Source: CAZAKO01 sp964546145 (GTDB lineage: Bacteria > Fidelibacterota > UBA2242). Taken from it: a DNA stretch of 31,699 nucleotides. Every line of letters starts with the position of its first letter. Position 1 is the first letter of the stretch. Under the pieces are notes generated by a model. The model worked only from the letters and a program-made list of their open reading frames with translations, did not search any database and was not told the origin of the DNA. Location: the NCBI GenBank assembly GCA_964546145.1, contig CAZJIU010000019.1:1-31699 (forward strand), given 5' to 3'. Both the position numbers and the translations under genes were made by a program. Positions 1 to 11,300 of the stretch are shown in pieces.

Positions 1-61
1 CAGAGATAAATTAATAACATTTTTCTTTTTCATCGTAAACTAAAAATTAAACTAAAGTACC

Positions 62-91
62 TTTACAATATCTCGCTTGCTGATTATCAGC
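62..91 (+). promoter_or_regulatory. Possible promoter with palindrome upstream of the glucan operon
   Basis: A TTTACA hexamer (62-67) stands 17 bases before TATCAG (85-90), a weak -35/-10 pair. The -10 part lies inside a 13-base palindrome at 79-91, GCTGAT-T-ATCAGC, which could be a repressor site. The remaining upstream sequence is AT-rich and shows no gene. The -10 match is poor, so this is a candidate only. Confidence 0.25.
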
Positions 92-186
92 AGATTCTTT
101 GAGTTATTCTACTTTTTAATCTGAAAATATCTTAATTTAGCACTCGTAACAAGTTGGATGATTTTTAGAACGTTTATGAGGAAGTA

Positions 187-1899
187 ATGAAAGGCTATTT
201 TACGTTTGTGCTGCACAGTCATTTACCCTATGTCATCAATCATGGTGAATGGCCGCATGGGATGGACTGGCTCTACGAGGCTGCGGCTGAAACTTATATG
301 CCGATTTTACGCGAATTAGAGGCTCTGGTTGCCGAGGGCATTCAACCTAAAGTCACTCTGGGTATTACACCCATTCTGGCTGAGCAGCTGGCAGCGGATA
401 AATTCAAGCACGGTTTTATTGGCTATCTCGACCAGAAGATTGATGCGGCTCAGGAGAACATGCTCGAATTTTCCAAAATTAAAGCCCGGCATCTTACCGA
501 ACTGGCAATCCATTGGGAAGAGTATTACGAAGAGATCAAGCGGATATTTGAAGAGGTGTACTACGGCGACCTCCTAACTCAATTCCGGAAGTTGCAGGAT
601 GATGGTCACATTGAGATTATTACATCTGCTGCAACTCATGGTTATTTCCCTTTGCTTGGTACCGATGAATCCATTGATGCCCAGGTGCGTATCGGAAAGG
701 AAACCTACCGGCGGCATTTCGGACGTGATCCAAAAGGCATCTGGCTGCCGGAATGTGCCTATCGTCCGGCTTATGAATGGACTTCGCCGGTTCCGGAATA
801 TTCCAAACAATTTTATCGCCGTGGTATTGAGGAGTTTCTTTACAAATATGACATTCAATATTTTATTGCCGATAAACCCTTGATTATGGGCGGTGTCAGC
901 CGCGGAGTATATATTGACCGTTACAAATCATTGAAGCAACTCTGGAAACAATTCGAGCAGAACTGGAAACCACTGGAGGAGGTCAAGGAGCGTTCGATCT
1001 TTGATAATTATCTGGTTACCTCTACCGGCACGAGCCGGGCGGCAGTAGTCTACGGTCGTCATGAAGAATCTGCACTGCAAGTCTGGAGTGGTGAGTGGGG
1101 CTATCCCGGCGACGGACGCTACCTGGATTTTCATAAAAAACATTTTCCGGGCGGCCATCGCTACTGGAAAGTCACCAGCGCCAAAGCCGATCTGGCGGAT
1201 AAACACGAATATTATCCCGATGATGTGGAGGAGGCTTTGGAGAACCAGGCGTCTCATTTTGTGGAAGTTATTAACAAAAACCTGTGTGAACATTATGACG
1301 CAACCGGCAAGACCGGCATGCTGACGGCACCGTTCGATACCGAACTATTTGGGCACTGGTGGCATGAAGGACCGCGCTGGTTGAGCAAGGTAATTCGGAA
1401 ACTGCAGGGAAATTCCGATATTAAAAAAGTCACTTTGGGGAAACACCTGAAAGATCATCAGCCCACGGTTTCAATTTCTCTGCCGGAAGGCTCCTGGGGT
1501 CAGGGTGGTTTCCATTATATCTGGTTGAATGAATGGACGCACTGGACCTGGAAACATGTCTATGCAGCCGAAGATCGAATGCGGGAGTTAGCGGATCAGC
1601 ATAAAGATACAACCGATGACACAATTTGCCGGTTGTTAAACACCATAGCGCGGCAGCTCCTGCTGCTGGAAAGTTCCGATTGGCAGTTTCTGATCAGTAC
1701 CTGGAGTGCGCGGGATTATGCCGAACTGCGGGTCGTTAATCATAGTGAACGAATTAATAAAATTGACGAAATTCTTGGTAGTTATTTAAAGAATGGTCAA
1801 CTGGATGAAGGTGCCGAAGAATATCTTAGCCGGATCGAACGGGACGATAATGTTTTCCCTGATCTTGATTTTCGCTACTGGTGCACATTAGTTGCCTGA
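187..1899 (+). CDS. GH57 family 1,4-alpha-glucan branching enzyme-type protein
   Basis: The 570-residue protein matches the GH57 branching-enzyme subgroup (Thermococcus TK1436, Thermus GH57 enzyme) in length and motifs. These enzymes cut alpha-1,4 glucan and re-attach the piece as an alpha-1,6 branch in the cytoplasm. Visible motifs are HSHLPYV near the N-terminus (H10, H12), GIWLPECAYRP with the expected nucleophile E189, and TAPFDTELFGHWW with the expected acid D384. The stretch GYPGDGRYLDFHKK (residues 305-318) followed by HRYWKVT is typical of the branching subgroup. There is no signal peptide. An AGGAAG sequence sits only 2 bases before the ATG; an ATG at 176 is closed after three codons, so 187 is preferred. 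The gene is followed after 46 bases by glycogen synthase, which supports a role in glycogen building. An alpha-amylase or 4-alpha-glucanotransferase activity cannot be excluded from motifs alone. Confidence 0.88.
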   Translation: MKGYFTFVLHSHLPYVINHGEWPHGMDWLYEAAAETYMPILRELEALVAEGIQPKVTLGITPILAEQLAADKFKHGFIGYLDQKIDAAQENMLEFSKIKARHLTELAIHWEEYYEEIKRIFEEVYYGDLLTQFRKLQDDGHIEIITSAATHGYFPLLGTDESIDAQVRIGKETYRRHFGRDPKGIWLPECAYRPAYEWTSPVPEYSKQFYRRGIEEFLYKYDIQYFIADKPLIMGGVSRGVYIDRYKSLKQLWKQFEQNWKPLEEVKERSIFDNYLVTSTGTSRAAVVYGRHEESALQVWSGEWGYPGDGRYLDFHKKHFPGGHRYWKVTSAKADLADKHEYYPDDVEEALENQASHFVEVINKNLCEHYDATGKTGMLTAPFDTELFGHWWHEGPRWLSKVIRKLQGNSDIKKVTLGKHLKDHQPTVSISLPEGSWGQGGFHYIWLNEWTHWTWKHVYAAEDRMRELADQHKDTTDDTICRLLNTIARQLLLLESSDWQFLISTWSARDYAELRVVNHSERINKIDEILGSYLKNGQLDEGAEEYLSRIERDDNVFPDLDFRYWCTLVA

Positions 1900-1945
1900 A
1901 TGAAATTTTAATTCACAGACGTGTGCAAAAAAAGGAGATTTATTG

Positions 1946-3406
1946 ATGAAGGTTCTTTTTGTTACAGCAGAGATGTTTCCATTTTCAAAAGTTGGCGGTT
2001 TGGGTGATGTTGCCGGAGCGTTATCTGAAGCACTGGCAAATATGGGCATAGATGTCAGGGTAATTACTCCCGCCTATGGAATTATTGATCGTGAAAAATT
2101 TGCTTTGAAAAAGACCGACTTGTGTTTCAAAGAAGTCATTGGTAATAAGGAACAGACCTGTACAATTTTGAGTTGGGAGTCTCCGGAAAACAAAAATCTG
2201 CAAGTCTACTTTCTGGAAAATGAACAGTATTATGCTGGACGCAATGTCTATGCCGATGATGGCGGACTGGCTTATGCTGATAACCACGAACGCTTTTTAT
2301 TACTCTCCAAAGCTGCCCTGGCATTGCCGACTCATCTGCGCTGGAAACCGGATATTCTGCATTGCCACGACAATCATGCGGCTCTTGTTCCTGTCTATTT
2401 GAAATACCTGCCTACCTACGGGTCCTATTACACGAACTCCCGGACCTTGCTTACCCTGCACAATATCGCCTACCAGGGAATGATATCCATGGAAAACAGA
2501 TCGTTGTTCGATCTGCCGGATGAGCTCTTTATACCGATGGGAGCACTGGAATGGTGGGGGAAAATCAATCCGCTGAAAGCCGGGATTATTTTTGCCGATG
2601 GTGTAAATACGGTCAGTCCGTCGCATGCTCTCGAACTGATGAAGGATGAAACGATCAACGCCGGAATGGGTGGTGTTTTGAGAAATCGGAAATATCCGCT
2701 GGGAGGGATTCTCAATGGTGCCGACTATGGTGAGTGGGATCCGAGCAAGGATACCCTGATTTACCAGACCTATTCGGCGGAAAATTTAAAAGGCAAACTC
2801 GTCAATAAGAAAAAATTGATTAAGGATTTTAACCTGAAAGCAGAACTTGTCACCAAGCCGCTGATCTGTATGATTTCCCGCCTGGTGGAGCAGAAAGGGA
2901 TTGACATTATATTAGAGAGCATGGAACAGCTGTTGGTACTGGATGCGGGAATGATTATCCTGGGCAGCGGCGATGATAGCTATCATACTGCTTTCATGGA
3001 TTTCGCACAGCGTTTTCAGGGCAAATTTCATTTTATGAGCGGTTACAATCAGAGGGCAGCCCACCAAATCCTGACGGCAAGTGATCTGTTCCTGATGCCC
3101 TCACGCTATGAACCCTGTGGTATCGCCCAGATGAATGCGCTCAAATATGGTACCGTACCAGTGGTTCATAAAACTGGAGGCTTAGCGGATACAGTCTTTC
3201 AATGGACTACCAAAAAAGGCAACGGTTTTCTTTTTGATGATTATTCCGCCGAGGCGTTGATTCAAACCGTGCAGAAAGCCGTTCAGGTTTATAATAATAA
3301 AGAGCGTTGGCATCGGCTGATGCTTAATGGAATGCAGGCGGAATACTCCTGGAGTAAATCGGCTCAAAGCTACTTGAAGCTATATTTTCGCCTGTTAAAG
3401 AGCTGA
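1946..3406 (+). CDS. glgA: Glycogen synthase (GT5, ADP-glucose type)
   Basis: This 486-residue protein is a GT-B fold glycosyltransferase of family GT5 that adds glucose from a nucleotide sugar to the growing alpha-1,4 glucan chain. The N-terminus carries KVGGLGDV with the nucleotide-sugar-binding K15, the same position as in E. coli GlgA. The C-terminal half contains SRLVEQKG and EPCGIAQMNALKYG, with the catalytic-region glutamate at E389, followed by the KTGGLADTV loop. Its length is close to the 477 residues of the E. coli enzyme. The ATG at 1946 is chosen over the in-frame TTG at 1943 because AAGGAG (1932-1937) lies 8 bases upstream of it. It follows the GH57 gene by 46 bases, so chain elongation and branching are probably co-expressed. 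No ADP-glucose pyrophosphorylase is in the window. Confidence 0.95.
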   Translation: MKVLFVTAEMFPFSKVGGLGDVAGALSEALANMGIDVRVITPAYGIIDREKFALKKTDLCFKEVIGNKEQTCTILSWESPENKNLQVYFLENEQYYAGRNVYADDGGLAYADNHERFLLLSKAALALPTHLRWKPDILHCHDNHAALVPVYLKYLPTYGSYYTNSRTLLTLHNIAYQGMISMENRSLFDLPDELFIPMGALEWWGKINPLKAGIIFADGVNTVSPSHALELMKDETINAGMGGVLRNRKYPLGGILNGADYGEWDPSKDTLIYQTYSAENLKGKLVNKKKLIKDFNLKAELVTKPLICMISRLVEQKGIDIILESMEQLLVLDAGMIILGSGDDSYHTAFMDFAQRFQGKFHFMSGYNQRAAHQILTASDLFLMPSRYEPCGIAQMNALKYGTVPVVHKTGGLADTVFQWTTKKGNGFLFDDYSAEALIQTVQKAVQVYNNKERWHRLMLNGMQAEYSWSKSAQSYLKLYFRLLKS

Positions 3407-3413
3407 TTATAAA

Positions 3414-3445
3414 AAATTGGAATCGGTCTTTTAATACTCCAATTT
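3414..3445. terminator. Weak hairpin between convergent genes
   Basis: AAATTGGA (3414-3421) and TCCAATTT (3438-3445) form an 8-bp stem with a 16-base loop just after glgA and before the end of the minus-strand Omp85 gene. The stem is AT-rich and has no clear T-run, so termination in either direction is only a possibility. Confidence 0.25.
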
Positions 3446-3522
3446 AATCCGGTAGTGAAATGACCGCCGGTCTTGGGGAGCCTGGAAGGGTATTTCCCAT
3501 ATTACCAGGTATTAATTCCCTG

Positions 3523-5325
3523 CTAAAAAGCCTGTCCCATACTGAAATATATTTTGCCTTTATCTTCACCGGACTGGGGTGACAAATTAACGGCATAGTC
3601 CATACGTGCCAGACCTATTAGTGAATTATATCGGACTCCAATACCAAGGCTGTGACGAATATCCGAAAGGGCTACATCTTTCGGCGATTTCCAGACATTG
3701 CCCAAGTCAACAAAACCTTCCAGACCAAAGGATTTATATACAGACTGGCGGATTTCAATGACATTCCAGACCAGGCTGTATCTACCGCCAGAAGGGATAA
3801 AATTGCCTTCATCGTCCACTTCAACCGGTCCAACGGTCTGATAATCGAAAGCCCGTAATGCATTTGGTCCACCGGCATACAGCCTTTCATATAATGGGAT
3901 CGAGGAGAGTCCCCCGGCAGCATCAATCCAGGCCAGGTCAAGATGAGTTCCGATGAACGTATTGATTCCAGCCGAGAGGAATTTTTTCATCAGCAGGTTT
4001 GAACGAAAAAAGGAATTGGTTCCATACAGAAAGGAGCCCGCTAATTCATTACTGAATTCGATATATGTTCCCTTTGTGGTATTGAAGAGATTGTCGCGAT
4101 TGTCGAAAATTAGTGATAGTTTCAGGGCACGGATATTACTCTTCATTTCCGCAGGAATGTTCGGGACCTTAATTTGACTTAATTTATCGTTTTCGTACCG
4201 GTAGGTTATGGTGCTGTTTGAATGTTCTCTGAATTTTCTACCGATTGCAATCCGGGCACCCAAACGAGTCAGATCGTACCCCGGTTCTTTTAAATATTCG
4301 TAGGTTGTTGCTAAATCTGTTCGCCAGCGGGTATGAAAGGTCCAGGGTTCGGTAAAGGACAGCTCGATACCGCGATTGATAAAGCTGAGTTTGAAGATGA
4401 GTCCCAATTTTTGGGCGCTTCCCCGCAAATTGTTGTATGAAATCTCGGTCTTGCCTCGTATTTTCTCGATAGTGCCATAGCCCACCGATACATTGAATTC
4501 CCCAAACGTTTTTTCTTTTGTTTCAATGAGAATATCCTTGGTGTTGGGCATGTCATTTTCGGGCGGAATAGGTCGGATGAAAACGCTCTCGAACAGTCCG
4601 GTTAGATAAAGCTGTCGTTGAGATTGGAGCAGTTTGGAATAATTGACAATTTCCCCCGCTTTAAAATTCAATTCCCGAGTCAGAATAAACGATTTGGATT
4701 TCTCCAGTCCTGATATGCTGATTTTACTTATTTTATACTGGCCCTTTTCTTCAATAATAAAATCAATCAAGGCGGTATGAGCTTCACTGTTGATCCGAAC
4801 ATCCGGTTTAATATCGGCGTCCAGATAACCGATTTCAGCGTATTTTCGGAGAATGATCAGGGTAGAATTTTCGATCTCCTTGCTCTTTAAAGCTTTCCCT
4901 TCTTTGATGGGAATTGCCACCTGTATATCTTGATCGGTAATAATGGAATTCCCGAGGATACTGATGCCTTCAATGCGAGTCAGCTTACCCTCTTCTATAG
5001 TGAAGGAAATCCTGGCCGCCCTTTTTACCGAATCCAGACTGACATTATAGTTTGTTACTTTCGCCTCAAGGTAACCGTTCTGTTGGTAGAAAAGTGGTAA
5101 ACCTCTCAGATCATCCTGAAATATATCATCAATATAATAGACCGGATTAATAATAGAAGATGGTCTGGATAATATGACTTTATTCAATTGACTGGCGGAA
5201 TATTTTTTATTGCCCTGATAGCTGACCGATTTGACCTTAAAACGGATTTTTTTAGACGGCGGAATTGCGTAGAGGATGCTCCCCGAAATAGAGATTAGAA
5301 TTATTATGATTAAGGATCGTTTCAT
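3523..5325 (-). CDS. TamA/BamA-like Omp85 outer membrane protein
   Basis: The 600-residue protein starts with a signal peptide (MKRSLIIIILISISGSILYA). Three POTRA-like segments follow, at roughly 27-105, 107-185 and 187-262, and then an Omp85 barrel from about 275 to the end. It finishes in an aromatic residue (MGQAF), as outer-membrane barrels usually do. TamA-type proteins work with TamB in outer-membrane protein or lipid traffic. The start codon overlaps the TamB-like stop codon by one base (TAATG), with no separate ribosome site visible, so translation is probably coupled. The loop-6 motif, normally RGF/RGY in Omp85 proteins, reads LRAF near residue 490, an alanine in place of glycine. 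At 600 residues with three POTRAs it resembles TamA more than five-POTRA BamA, and the TamB neighbour supports this. A BamA paralogue with another role remains possible. Confidence 0.82.
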   Translation of the reverse strand: MKRSLIIIILISISGSILYAIPPSKKIRFKVKSVSYQGNKKYSASQLNKVILSRPSSIINPVYYIDDIFQDDLRGLPLFYQQNGYLEAKVTNYNVSLDSVKRAARISFTIEEGKLTRIEGISILGNSIITDQDIQVAIPIKEGKALKSKEIENSTLIILRKYAEIGYLDADIKPDVRINSEAHTALIDFIIEEKGQYKISKISISGLEKSKSFILTRELNFKAGEIVNYSKLLQSQRQLYLTGLFESVFIRPIPPENDMPNTKDILIETKEKTFGEFNVSVGYGTIEKIRGKTEISYNNLRGSAQKLGLIFKLSFINRGIELSFTEPWTFHTRWRTDLATTYEYLKEPGYDLTRLGARIAIGRKFREHSNSTITYRYENDKLSQIKVPNIPAEMKSNIRALKLSLIFDNRDNLFNTTKGTYIEFSNELAGSFLYGTNSFFRSNLLMKKFLSAGINTFIGTHLDLAWIDAAGGLSSIPLYERLYAGGPNALRAFDYQTVGPVEVDDEGNFIPSGGRYSLVWNVIEIRQSVYKSFGLEGFVDLGNVWKSPKDVALSDIRHSLGIGVRYNSLIGLARMDYAVNLSPQSGEDKGKIYFSMGQAF

Positions 5326-8300
5326 TACTTGAATTTCAGTTTATATTTCAAATCCATACCGGCGCGACCACGTTGATCGGTTTGACCCTCCAGTGAAAAT
5401 TTTTCATTCAGCTTATAATCCAGCCGAACATTCTGATCATTCATGTGTCCGACAGTAGTTGAATAGGTAACCGACATTCGCTCGGATAATTTCTTGGAGG
5501 CCAACAGCTGCGGTCCCCAGGTCTTGCCAAAATTAAATAGATTACCCTCGAGGGACATCTCTTCCAAACCCAATAAGGTTCCTACTTTCGCGGAGGTAAA
5601 ACTTGAAATGCGCTGACTGGAGTATTCAGTCAAGCGTTCCTGGATTGCGGTTCCGACACCACCGCGTGAATCGGTATCTCGTCCAACCAGCTCCTCTCTG
5701 GTGGCACCAAAAGTCAGTAATGCAATGATGTCCGATTTATCCAGAGACGGTTGAGATTGCAGATCAAAGACGACTTCATCCAGCGGTCCGCTAATTATGA
5801 TTGTTACGGTATAGGCTTTTTGGGATAGAGTCTGATAACTCTTGATTTCCGACTCGGCGGTAAAATCAATGATCGGATTAATGGTATTAGGGTCAATGAA
5901 ATCTATAATACCTTGCTTGACTTTGAATTTTCGATCGAGATACAGGATATAACCCTCCTCGATTTTCAAGCGGCCGGAGATATTGGTTTTCGCGGCAGTT
6001 CCAATGATGCCAATTTCAGGTCGGAGCCGGACCCGTGCCAGATTATTGTCTATCCAGATATTTTTACTATCCCGAATCCGCACATTCAACCGGATTTTCT
6101 GCATCAGGGGCAATGGTTCTCCGCTTGGTCGCCGGGAACTCTGTACTATAGATATCAGGGTTTTGGGTTGAACATTATATTGTAGCCGGGTTTCGTCGAA
6201 CACGACATCACCGTCGAGGTTATAAAAATTATTCTGCCGCCAGAGCCGGAGCGTCGAGGATTTCAGGGCTACCTGATACTGTTTTTTACGATTGATGCTA
6301 ATGTTTTTCATGGTAGTGTTAAGCTCCAGATCGCTGATGTCATTTCTGCGGTAAGCAAAATAGCCGGAGCTTTGAATTGTTCCCTTATTCAATTGAAGGG
6401 CGAGAGTATCGAGATAAAATCGGGTTTGCTCAAATCGTAAGCTGATTATGCCATCGGTAAAAACTTCATCAATCATTCTTGGTTGAAAACATAAACCGTT
6501 GATGCGGGCGCTGCCATTGATATGGGGTTTAGATATTGGACCGCTGATCTCTATCAGACTGCTTATATCGCCATTAATCTTTTTGAATTCCGTAATAAAG
6601 GGTTGAAAATAGCTAATTTTTAAATCAAGCATTTGAAGCTGCATTTGGATATTTTCCGGATCAAAGTACCCCCTGGCAGCAACTACTAATCCATTATTCA
6701 CCAGAATGTTGAGATTTGATGAGAAGGATTGCCAATCTCGGGAAGCGAGCCGACCGTTCAGTTCTAAGCTCGTATTTTGGACAATTGCACGACAATATTC
6801 CACATTAGCGAGTGTGTCCTGAAAAGCAGTTTTTAGAGATATCGAGCTTATGGCGGGGGTCTCCGGATTGAGCTGGAATTCGCCGTTCTGGAATGTTATT
6901 TCGCCGCCAATTTTGGGGCGCTCCGGTACACCGGTCAGGTTGAGTGAAGCATTCAGCAAACCGGATAATTGGTAAATATCAGGCTGAAAATCTTTGAAAG
7001 AGCTGATGTCTAGATTGTTGATCACAAGGCGAGTGTCAATTTTATGGGGATCTACATAGCCGGTAAGCGTGGTAATCGGGCGGTTGTTCAGATAAAAAGT
7101 CAGTTGGGCGGCAACCGTCCGACGTTCTTCCAGATTGATGTTACCGGCGATGTTGAATTCATTTGACTGGTAGCGACCAAGCAGGCGGTTTATGCGAAAG
7201 TCATTGTCTACCATTTGCCCGTCAATATTTAGATTATCTATAGGTGGTTGCCTGAAATCTGTTTGCAGTAATCCCTGATTCAGCTGGATTGTCCCATTGA
7301 AGCGGGGATTCGCCGGCGTTCCGGTAATTTGGACTGCCGAATTAAGCTGACCTTCCAGGCGGTAAAGGGGAGTGAATGGTTTGAGTACTGCCAGATCGAA
7401 CTCAGATATGGCGACAGTCAGATCGTTGTATTTTGGTTCGAAAATACCATCTGCATTAAGTATCTTCTGGTCGCGGCTTTTCATCTCTAAATCCAGCCTG
7501 TAATGACGGGTTTGCCAGTTGCTAATTTTGCCGGATATCTGGACCGGCAGACCACCAACGGATGCCGATAACGCGTCAATCTGGAAAAGTGTATCTGAGG
7601 CTGTAATAGATGCTTCAATGGAATCAATCGGGTGCGGAATATGCCGCATCTGAAGCAGACCGCCGGAAATATTTGCATTGGCTGAAAACTGTGGGGAGTT
7701 TATATTGCCGGAAATATTCAGCGATGCGTTCATTTTTCCGTTGAGTCGTTCGATAGATTTCAAAAGAGGCTGAAAATGATTCAGGTCTAGATTATTGATC
7801 TCTGCGAATCCGTTAATGTTAGATGGTGTTAATAAGAGATCTGTTCGGGCAAAATCTGTGTTATAAAGAGCTATGTCGAGATTCACGTGGTAATTCTCAA
7901 AATGACGGGTGCTGATAGTCCCGTGGCTTTGAATAGGTATTCCCCTGACCTGAGCGTTCAGGGAATGCAATGTGAAAAAGGTATCCTGAAAAGAGCTTGA
8001 CAGGTTAATTGATTCAATTCCGGGATAACTGGTATCAATTTCAATGCTGGCATTCAGGATATTGAAATTGCCAGTGATGTGTGGTTTTAGGGGTTTTCCG
8101 GTCACCATCAGGTTTGAAATTAGCTGACCCTGGATGTCATGAATATTTTGGGTAAAAGCTTTTGCCAGGGACAGATCAAGACTGTCAATAGTTAGTTGAA
8201 TGTCAAGAGTATCTCTTCCGAAAAGGCCGTTGATGTTGACGATTTTCTGATTGGCAAGATTGAAAGTGGAGCCAATCTGAAATCTTTGCCAGTCGAAACA

Positions 8301-11300
8301 TTTTAAACGTCCCTCAATGGTAAAAGGGGAATTCTGCAGGATGCCAGAAAACTGCTGAAACTCAAGTATAGTATCTTGTAGTACTATCTGTAACTGCAGC
8401 TGCTCAAGCGGCGGTGAATTTTCACTCATCTGAAGAAAACCATCTGTCAGACCGATATAGCCCTTCAATCCCGGTTTCGCGGGGGTGCCGGAAACATTAA
8501 TCTGTGAGGAGAGATAACCCCTTGTGATAAAACCTTCAGATGTAAAACTTTGCATCAGAGAAAGGTCAAATTGATCAACAGCAAGATTGACATTAATTTG
8601 TCCTCTTTGAATTTTTGCGGTTGTTCTCAGTGTCTCACGATCTTTAATATTTAATCGCAAGGTTCCGGCAAATTCACTTTGATTCTCAAAATCTAGATTT
8701 CCACTAGCGGTGAAAGGCATTTCATGGACAAGGCCACTGAGTTTTTCCAGTTCTAACCGGGAATTTCGATACGATGCCCGGAGTGTCAAATTTTTCACCG
8801 GAGGTGAATTGGAACTTACCTGCAAATACCCCTTTTCGATTTTAATCTGACCGGTTATATCCGGATTTTGCCAACTGCCGGATAAGTTAATTTCACCATT
8901 AACCGAACCCTGCAGAGCATAGATAGCGGGCAGTAGTGTTGTAAAATCCGCCAGGTGCACGTCTTCAAAATCGGCTTTTAAGTCGGCTGCTTTTTGATCG
9001 AAACTACCCTTCACAATCATGATTTTGTTATTATTAATTCGAACCAGGCTGCTGTTTTTAAATCGTTTCCAATCCCGGGTAGTAAATGTTGACTGGATGA
9101 AAAACGGAATATTTGAATAGGATCCTGAAAGTTCTTCAACATGGATTTCATCTTTACGGAGATTGATGTTTATATTTACATCTGTCAAGTGGTTCTGCTC
9201 AACTGCCCATTGAATTTTTCCATTTTTAACTGATATTGTACCGTTCCAGATTGGTTTATTTATCGTACCGGTGATGGCAATTCCCAGGTTGGATTTGCCC
9301 TGGATATATAAATCGGATGGAATCAAAGGATTAAACTGATCGAGATCAATATTGCTGGCGTTTATTATTCCATTAATATTAGAACTTTTATCAATAGCGA
9401 ATCGCCTGCTCCTTTTCGTAATCGGAATGGAGGCAGCCAGGTGAATCTCTTCATCTGGTTTAATGAGTAAAAGCTGCTCGATTGTCAATTGATTTTCATT
9501 AAACTGGATATCTGCAGAAATGTTGTCATATTTTAGGTGCTTGAAATTGAAATTCCGGATAACTGGCTGAAGGCGGATTTCCGGTTTGTCAAGATTACCG
9601 GTGAATGTCATCTGAAAATCCAGATAGCCCATCAGGTTCGGAAACTCCGGAGTAATAGAATGGAAGCGGTTGAGATCAATCATCGCCCCATTCAAATTGA
9701 TAATGACGGTTTTGAGATTCTGTAAATCGGCGGAGCCGGTTATGAGTCCGAAATCCAAACTGTTTGGATCCAAAGATCGGAGTCTGATGGCAGCCTGAGC
9801 TTTCATTTCACTGATTGAAAAGGAACCGTCTGAGTGAAATTGCCAGCTGGATTTGTTTAAAGATAAATCTGTCAGATTCACGATATCATTCTGGAATTCT
9901 ACGAGTAACTGACCGCTATCAAACCGATATCCTGAATAACCTGGTTGAAACATTTTTACTTTCAGTGTTCCGGTGAGATTTGGTACAACACCTTGAAAAT
10001 CGCCTTGATAGGAGTAAGTGCCAGCCAGTTGATCGAGATAAAAAGGCGCTGCCGAAGATACTTCTGCCAACTCACCGTGAAAATGACACATATTAATAGT
10101 GATTTCCTTTTTTAGGTAAAATAATTCGGCTGTCAATTCATCAACCGGGAAATTCTGATACAATAAATTATAAACTGATAATGATGTTTCGATTTTTGGA
10201 TTTTCATAAGATCCGGAAATCGAACCTTTGACACTGATTTTACCGGAAGCATCGGCGATGTTTGCCAGCTGAGCTAGCGGTTCAATATTATGAATATCAA
10301 GCAGATATTGACCGGTTACCTGATTATTTAACAGGTTGGCAGTAACATTACCGCGGTTCAGATCGCTGTGAAATTCGGCAAAGAGTTGACTGTTCTGGAG
10401 TTTGAAAGACAGGAGAATATCATGAACGTTTTTATCAACCAACGTTAATTGGCTAAGTGTAATATCCCCAGAGGAGGAAAGTGAACTTATGTTCCGCAGA
10501 GTGCCCTCAGTTAATATAGAGGCGTCCAGATGACCGTGCCTGAGCAGGGGATTAGAAAAGGCTGCCATCCAGATTGGTTGCAGGTTCAGGTTGGCAATTT
10601 TTATCTCGGCAGAATGATGGAGCAGGCTGTCGTTGAGCACGAGTGCGCTCGCAGTGATGCTACCATCACTTATCCTGGCCCTGATTTGTCGTACTATCAA
10701 CGAATCAGATTTATATGATACATCGAGTTTACCTTCGGTGAGTTCAATTCCTGCAATTGTCATTTTGGATATTGTCGAATATATATTTATCTCCGGCAAG
10801 GGTAGATCACCGATGGCGGTAATCCTTGTTTCAATATCGCCTTCCAAGGGAGCTAAAGTCGCAAAGAGATCGGGTAGTAATCTTTTCAGGAATAAATGTG
10901 GATTTCCAGAGATATTAATAGAAGCATTTAGGGCTGGCAAGGCGGTGCTCAGGGTACTGGAAAACTTTAAATCTGCCGCTGTCATATAAATTTCTGCCAG
11001 GGAGACATTCCCGTTTTTTAATTCTACACTTGCCTGGATATAATCGAACTCAATGGGGATTAGATCAAAAGTAAAATCTGAACGACCGGTATTCAATTGG
11101 ATTTGGTAAGTAGAATCGGCAGTTTGGCATAGGTCAAGTGATGTTCGGTTTAACTGTCCGTTCAAAGGAATTGACAGGTCGTTGTATTGTATAAACGATC
11201 GTTTCATACTGACCTGTTGCAGTGAAATTGAGAGTGGGGATGCGGTCGTGTCTGGTGCAAGAAGGTCATTCAGGTAATCGAAAGTAAAGCGACCGCTGCT

